Source: an uncultured Eubacteriales bacterium
Lineage (GTDB): Bacteria; Bacillota; Clostridia; Oscillospirales; Acutalibacteraceae
Assembly: GCA_934488615.1 (NCBI GenBank)
Contig: CAKSSJ010000036.1
Coordinates: forward strand, 1 to 17,709
Length of the DNA stretch: 17,709 nt
Direction of reading: 5' to 3'
Part shown: piece after piece, positions 14,482 through 17,709 of the stretch
How the letters are laid out: every line of letters starts with the position of its first letter
Numbering within the stretch: the first letter of the stretch is position 1
Program-made: the position numbers and the translations under genes
The notes under the pieces: model-generated
The model's input: the letters and a program-made list of their open reading frames with translations, nothing else
What the model was told of the DNA's origin: nothing
The model's database searches: none

Positions 14482-16078
14482 CCGCAAACTGACAAATGAA
14501 TCGCTCGATCTGAAAGGTTCAATATACAAAAGAATAACGAATCCGTTCTATCTGATAGCGGTTGCGCTGACGGCGATAGGCACCTACGGCTTTTATCTTG
14601 CCAACCCCTCCCCGTCTATCGACTGGCTGAGCTATAACAGCTATTATAACGGACTTCTTTTCGGTCAGGGAAGATTTACGGCAACGATCGTTGAAAAGGT
14701 TCTCGGGCTGTGGAACTGTCCCGTGTGGTTTGAGCCTATTCTCGGTCTTGTCTGCTTCATTCTCGGAACGCTCATTATGCTTGCCGTTTTTGACGGCTTC
14801 ACGGATTACAAAAGCATCGTTCCGTCAATCGTTTTCACCTGCATTTATATCACGTTTCCGCTCCTGCCCGAATACTTCATATATAACGGCGCGATACTGA
14901 CGGTCGGCGGAAGCACCCTGCTTCTTTCGCTTACAATTTATCTTGAAATCAAATACAAGGATTTGCTCAGGAGCATGCTCATTCCGACAATTCTCATGAT
15001 TGCCGTTTTCTCATGGTACGAATGTATGATACTTCCCTATGTCGGAGCGGTGTTTGCCGTTTTTATCCTTGAGGACCGCAGGAAAAACGGAATCAAAAGC
15101 GGCGAATTGATTTTAAAGGGAATTTACAACGCTGTTGTCGCGGCGCTCGGATTCATTCTGGAGCTTGCGATCACAAAGGCCTTGATAAAAATTTTCTCAA
15201 TTAAAATAAACACCAACGCGCAGATCCAAAGCTATTGGACGGCAAGCCTTTCGGCATTTCAAAAGCTCATCCGCTCGTATATTGCTTACTGGGGACTTAA
15301 GGTGTTTTGCAATACGGGATTTACCGTTCTTTTTATTGCGGTAATCGTTTGGCTTATTCTTTTCATTATCAACATCAGAAAAACGAAAAAGTTTTCAAGC
15401 GTGATTCTTTTCCTCGGACTGCTCATTCCCATTTTTGCAATGACCCTGTTCAGATGCGGCGGTGCCGAATACAGAACCGAACAGGGAATGCCGTTTTTCG
15501 TTGCGTTCATTGCATATCTTGTGAGCCTGAATGTACAGTCCGGCAAGCGGCTTGTCAAAAGACTTTCTGCGGCAGTTTTCGTTTTCGCGTTGATAATTCA
15601 GATCGGTGCGTCAAACAAATGCTATTGGGTAAACAATCAGCGTTTTGAAGAAGAAAAGAATGTTATTCTGACGGTTCACAGCAGAATATCCGAAGCCTAT
15701 GACATAAACAAGCCTGTTGTTTTCATCGGCGGATATGAAATGTCGGATCATTTGATAAGCGAAATATCCGTTTCAAACTCCTCGCCGCTCGGCAGGCTGA
15801 TCAACCGTCTTGCCACGGGAGATTCTGCGAGAAAGGCAAAGCTCAGGTATGATTATATCGGACGCTCCTATCTCGACTGGGGCATCAGGAATCCGCTTGA
15901 CAAGGATAATCCCGAATCCGAGCTTTACAAATTCTGCGATTATATCGGCGTCAGCTTTGAGCACTGCACCAAGGAGCAGTACGACGAAGCAAAGAGAAAT
16001 TATTCCGAGATCGGAGTTTATCCGAGCAAGGACTGCATAGTTGAAACCGATGAATATATCGTTGTAAAATTAAAATAA
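14471..16078 (+). CDS. Polytopic membrane glycosyltransferase, GtrII-like, copy 2
   Basis: This 535-residue paralogue of the preceding gene has the same helix layout. Residues 6-198 differ from copy 1 at only two positions (T to I and A to T). The rest is roughly half identical, sharing FSSVI, LLIP-FAMT, RCGG, EQGMPFF, EEEKNVILTV and KPVVFIG blocks. The start is ATG 14471, with CGGAG at 14457-14461, inside the tail of copy 1 and overlapping it by 11 bases, the same overlap as between the GT2 gene and copy 1. A longer open frame reaching back to 14342 is ruled out because it would read through the homologous C-terminal coding of copy 1. It is the last gene of the operon, followed by a terminator. 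Sugar or acceptor specificity may differ between the copies in the diverged middle. Confidence 0.72.
   Translation: MQIDRKLTNESLDLKGSIYKRITNPFYLIAVALTAIGTYGFYLANPSPSIDWLSYNSYYNGLLFGQGRFTATIVEKVLGLWNCPVWFEPILGLVCFILGTLIMLAVFDGFTDYKSIVPSIVFTCIYITFPLLPEYFIYNGAILTVGGSTLLLSLTIYLEIKYKDLLRSMLIPTILMIAVFSWYECMILPYVGAVFAVFILEDRRKNGIKSGELILKGIYNAVVAALGFILELAITKALIKIFSIKINTNAQIQSYWTASLSAFQKLIRSYIAYWGLKVFCNTGFTVLFIAVIVWLILFIINIRKTKKFSSVILFLGLLIPIFAMTLFRCGGAEYRTEQGMPFFVAFIAYLVSLNVQSGKRLVKRLSAAVFVFALIIQIGASNKCYWVNNQRFEEEKNVILTVHSRISEAYDINKPVVFIGGYEMSDHLISEISVSNSSPLGRLINRLATGDSARKAKLRYDYIGRSYLDWGIRNPLDKDNPESELYKFCDYIGVSFEHCTKEQYDEAKRNYSEIGVYPSKDCIVETDEYIVVKLK
14486..15064 (+). repeat. Direct repeat R2, 5' part of GtrII-like copy 2
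   Basis: Partner of 12850-13428, in the same orientation, 1636 bases downstream. Recombination between the two would delete one gene equivalent and leave an in-frame chimera of copy 1 start and copy 2 remainder. Confidence 0.93.
15926..15978 (+). repeat. Short identical island near the 3' end of GtrII-like copy 2
   Basis: Exact partner of 14311-14363 (53 of 53 bases). Its spacing from the 5' repeat differs slightly from copy 1 because the intervening parts differ in length. Confidence 0.9.
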
Positions 16079-16081
16079 TTT

Positions 16082-16116
16082 AACGGTCTGCATTTGAGTG
16101 CAGACCGTTTTCTTTT
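16082..16116 (+). terminator. Rho-independent terminator of the CDP-sugar operon, shared convergent hairpin
   Basis: An 11-bp perfect stem, AACGGTCTGCA with TGCAGACCGTT (16082-16092 and 16099-16109), has a six-base loop and is followed on the plus strand by TTCTTTT. It starts three bases after the last operon stop. The same hairpin lies 13 bases past the stop of the convergent minus-strand gene, with a less clean T-rich run on that side, so it probably ends both. Confidence 0.9.
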
Positions 16117-16121
16117 GCTTA

Positions 16122-16916
16122 TTAGGTTGTTTGTTTAATTTCCTGTTCCGTTTTATGACGTTTCCAACCGCATTTTCCGTTGACAAACGATTCCATGCTG
16201 ATTATTTTTCTTCTGAAAGTTCTGCCGGCGCTTTGATATTCCACAAGCGGATCGTCATAAGATTTATTTGCATAGCATATGTATGCAATTTTTCTTTCGG
16301 AACCGTTTCTGCCGATTAAAACAGATTTTTCAAAGTTAATGGTTCGGCTGTTGTCAACAAGAATAAAAACATAGCCGTCATGTGTAAACTGTCCACGCTC
16401 TTTATCAAAATCATAAATCAGCGTATCGCCGTATCCGTATTTGTCATACAATTCCAACAGCTTTTTCCAATAAGACTCGGCATCATATTGTATTATTGCG
16501 GTTGCGCTGTCACTAAAGTTTTCTCTGGTATAAGTATAGAATTCCGACCCCTCTGATTTTTCGATTTCTTCTATAGTCGGCATTTCGGAAAAACCAGCCG
16601 TAATCTCACTGTAAAGCTTGGTGTCCTCACTGTAAACAGCGGTTCTCGAACAAATACCGATAACCGAGATAATAATAACAGCCATTCCCGAAAACATCAT
16701 CAAACCTGCAAGAACAACTCTTAGTATGTCCTTTTTCTTGTCTTTTTCGATTTTCATTGTCACCGTGCTGAGAATTGCAATTAAAACAATCAGCCCGAGA
16801 CTCACCAACGAATCGGTAATATCTTCTCCTCTGCTCCAACGCATATACAGTCCGATACACGAAAGAATTGCCAAAACGGCGATCATCAAATTTCCGCTTA
16901 AATATTTATTATTCAT
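16122..16916 (-). CDS. Membrane protein of unknown function, three helices plus soluble domain
   Basis: I do not recognise this 264-residue protein. It has three hydrophobic helices at about residues 8-25, 34-54 and 64-89, a lysine-rich cytoplasmic link (EKDKKKD) between the second and third, and a hydrophilic C-terminal domain of about 170 residues with many acidic and aromatic residues, predicted outside the cell. The ATG at 16916 overlaps the stop of the DUF3006-like gene by ATGA, with GGAAAG about eight bases upstream. Base composition looks more AT-rich than the glycosyltransferase operon. It is the last gene of a three-gene minus-strand unit and ends at the shared hairpin. No enzyme motif is visible. 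Confidence 0.75.
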   Translation of the reverse strand: MNNKYLSGNLMIAVLAILSCIGLYMRWSRGEDITDSLVSLGLIVLIAILSTVTMKIEKDKKKDILRVVLAGLMMFSGMAVIIISVIGICSRTAVYSEDTKLYSEITAGFSEMPTIEEIEKSEGSEFYTYTRENFSDSATAIIQYDAESYWKKLLELYDKYGYGDTLIYDFDKERGQFTHDGYVFILVDNSRTINFEKSVLIGRNGSERKIAYICYANKSYDDPLVEYQSAGRTFRRKIISMESFVNGKCGWKRHKTEQEIKQTT

Positions 16917-17137
16917 TTTCTTTTCTTTCCAAATATATTTCTTTGCAACTCCGCCATTTTTTTGCGGCGAAGCTGTGTTTCGTCGGCATCAATTACGAAG
17001 CCGTTTTCCTTTTTCTCTATTATGTCGCCCTCACGGATTTCCTGTGGCAGTTCGTCAACATTCAGCTTCAGAACATTGCCGTCATCGTCATCGCAAATGG
17101 CGATGTTTTCTTCAATCCTATCTATCGAATACTTCAT
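16913..17137 (-). CDS. DUF3006-like small protein
   Basis: This 74-residue acidic-then-basic protein begins MKYSIDRIEENIAICDDDDG. It continues with a VDELP...IREGDII block, the pattern of DUF3006 proteins: a small beta-rich domain opening with a DRIEe-x-x-A motif and a GD-[IV]-[IL] turn. The C-terminus is lysine/arginine-rich. DUF3006 proteins are common in Firmicutes, often next to extracellular or metabolic genes, and have no established function that I know of. It overlaps both neighbours by ATGA (17134-17137 and 16913-16916), so translation is likely coupled. An AAAGG ribosome site lies within the end of the nitroreductase gene. Confidence 0.8.
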   Translation of the reverse strand: MKYSIDRIEENIAICDDDDGNVLKLNVDELPQEIREGDIIEKKENGFVIDADETQLRRKKMAELQRNIFGKKRK

Positions 17138-17676
17138 CTTATTACCTTTATACGGTCGTCGAAGCGCGGCTTTTCCTCGGGCTTCTCGTCGGGATAGCCT
17201 ATTGCTATAGCGATAAGGAATTTATAATTTTCGGGGATATCCCATGCCCTTTTCCACTTGTTACCCTCGGCATTTCCGTCGGCGAAGAGTGCGCCGACGC
17301 TTGCGATTATACATGTTCCGAGACCGAGACCCTGTGCGGCAATGCAAATATTTTCGCACATAATTCCACCGTCCATGTAGCTCTCGTTCTCCGCAAAAAG
17401 GACCGCAAAGGTCGGAGCATTATGGTAAACGGGATTCACGTCCCAACGAGTGTAAGCCGGTGTATCGTAGCCGACAAGCTCCTTGAAATCGGTGTTCATC
17501 TGATCGAGCATTTCCCTGTTCTGAATAAAGCGAACATGGCAGGGCTGCATGTTTCTTCCGCTCGGAGCCTTCTTCGCCGCCTGCATGAGCAGGTCGAGCT
17601 GTTCGTCCGTTATCTGCTCCTTTTTATACGATCTTATCGTCTGTCTTTCAAGAATTGCTTTAATTACCTCGTTCAT
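17134..17676 (-). CDS. Nitroreductase-family FMN-dependent oxidoreductase
   Basis: This 180-residue flavoprotein of the nitroreductase family probably binds FMN as a dimer and uses NAD(P)H. Family motifs are the N-terminal RQTIRSYK (residues 11-18, FMN phosphate contacts), APSGRNMQPCHV (about 37-48) and the later GGIMCENICIAAQGLGLGTC segment. The length is typical. I chose the ATG at 17676, which has AGAGG seven bases upstream; an in-frame TTG at 17691 would place the ribosome site inside the coding region. Physiological substrate is unknown. It is the first visible gene of the three-gene minus-strand unit, and its promoter is not evident before the window ends. Confidence 0.92.
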   Translation of the reverse strand: MNEVIKAILERQTIRSYKKEQITDEQLDLLMQAAKKAPSGRNMQPCHVRFIQNREMLDQMNTDFKELVGYDTPAYTRWDVNPVYHNAPTFAVLFAENESYMDGGIMCENICIAAQGLGLGTCIIASVGALFADGNAEGNKWKRAWDIPENYKFLIAIAIGYPDEKPEEKPRFDDRIKVIR

Positions 17677-17709
17677 TTCGATACCTCTCAATCAGCTTTT
17701 TTCTTGTAA

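Noticed and set aside
12850..15064. Insertion sequence or mobile element as the cause of the long direct repeats
   Set aside because: The repeats lie wholly within two homologous coding regions, with no transposase, terminal inverted repeats or target duplications; gene duplication explains them.
17692..17709. Possible 3' end of another minus-strand gene upstream of the nitroreductase
   Set aside because: A TGA at 17694-17692 follows a few open codons, but only 18 bases are visible, too few to support a gene.

Overview
The window looks like chromosomal DNA from a Gram-positive Clostridia-type gut bacterium (Ruminococcus/Oscillospiraceae-like). The basis is moderate GC, purine-rich GGAG-type ribosome binding sites, sigma-A promoters, tight overlapping operons and the gene content. 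Genus cannot be fixed from sequence alone.

Left block (1-3615, minus strand): a carbohydrate-uptake locus. A LacI-family repressor gene (2538-3533) has a near-consensus promoter and a 16-bp palindromic operator just after its -10. Its transcript ends at a perfect hairpin (2501-2529). A second copy of the operator (13 of 16 bases shared) lies inside a candidate promoter for the next unit, an RbsA/MglA-type double ATPase (883-2409) and an RbsC-type permease (863 to beyond the left edge). No substrate-binding protein gene is inside the window.

Centre (about 3734-16109, plus strand): one nine-gene operon with its own extended -10 promoter and a strong terminator. It encodes glucose-1-phosphate cytidylyltransferase (rfbF), a large GT-C-like membrane protein, CDP-glucose 4,6-dehydratase (rfbG), the PMP/[2Fe-2S] 3-dehydratase E1 (rfbH), a thiamine-diphosphate acetolactate-synthase-like enzyme, an SDR reductase, a GtrB-like GT2 glycosyltransferase with two C-terminal membrane helices, and two tandem GtrII-like polytopic membrane proteins. 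The rfbF-G-H order followed by a ThDP enzyme and an SDR matches the logic of yersiniose biosynthesis (YerE/YerF): make CDP-4-keto-3,6-dideoxyglucose, add a two-carbon acetyl branch from pyruvate at C4, then reduce the new ketone. With one GT2, three multi-spanning membrane proteins and no flippase, polymerase or initiating transferase, the operon reads as a module that decorates a surface polymer with an unusual branched dideoxysugar on the outer face of the membrane. That model is inference. The E3 reductase normally needed by E1 is not in the window.

The most striking DNA-level feature is the pair of GtrII-like genes. Their first 579 bp of homology are about 98% identical, including 331 bp with no difference. 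Identity then drops abruptly to an only moderately similar middle, and a 53-bp identical island reappears near the 3' end. This mosaic suggests recent duplication plus recombination or gene conversion, and possibly modular variation of the transferase.

Right block (16122-17676, minus strand, convergent): a nitroreductase-family protein, a small DUF3006-like protein and a three-helix membrane protein of unknown function, joined by two ATGA overlaps and running into the shared intergenic hairpin.
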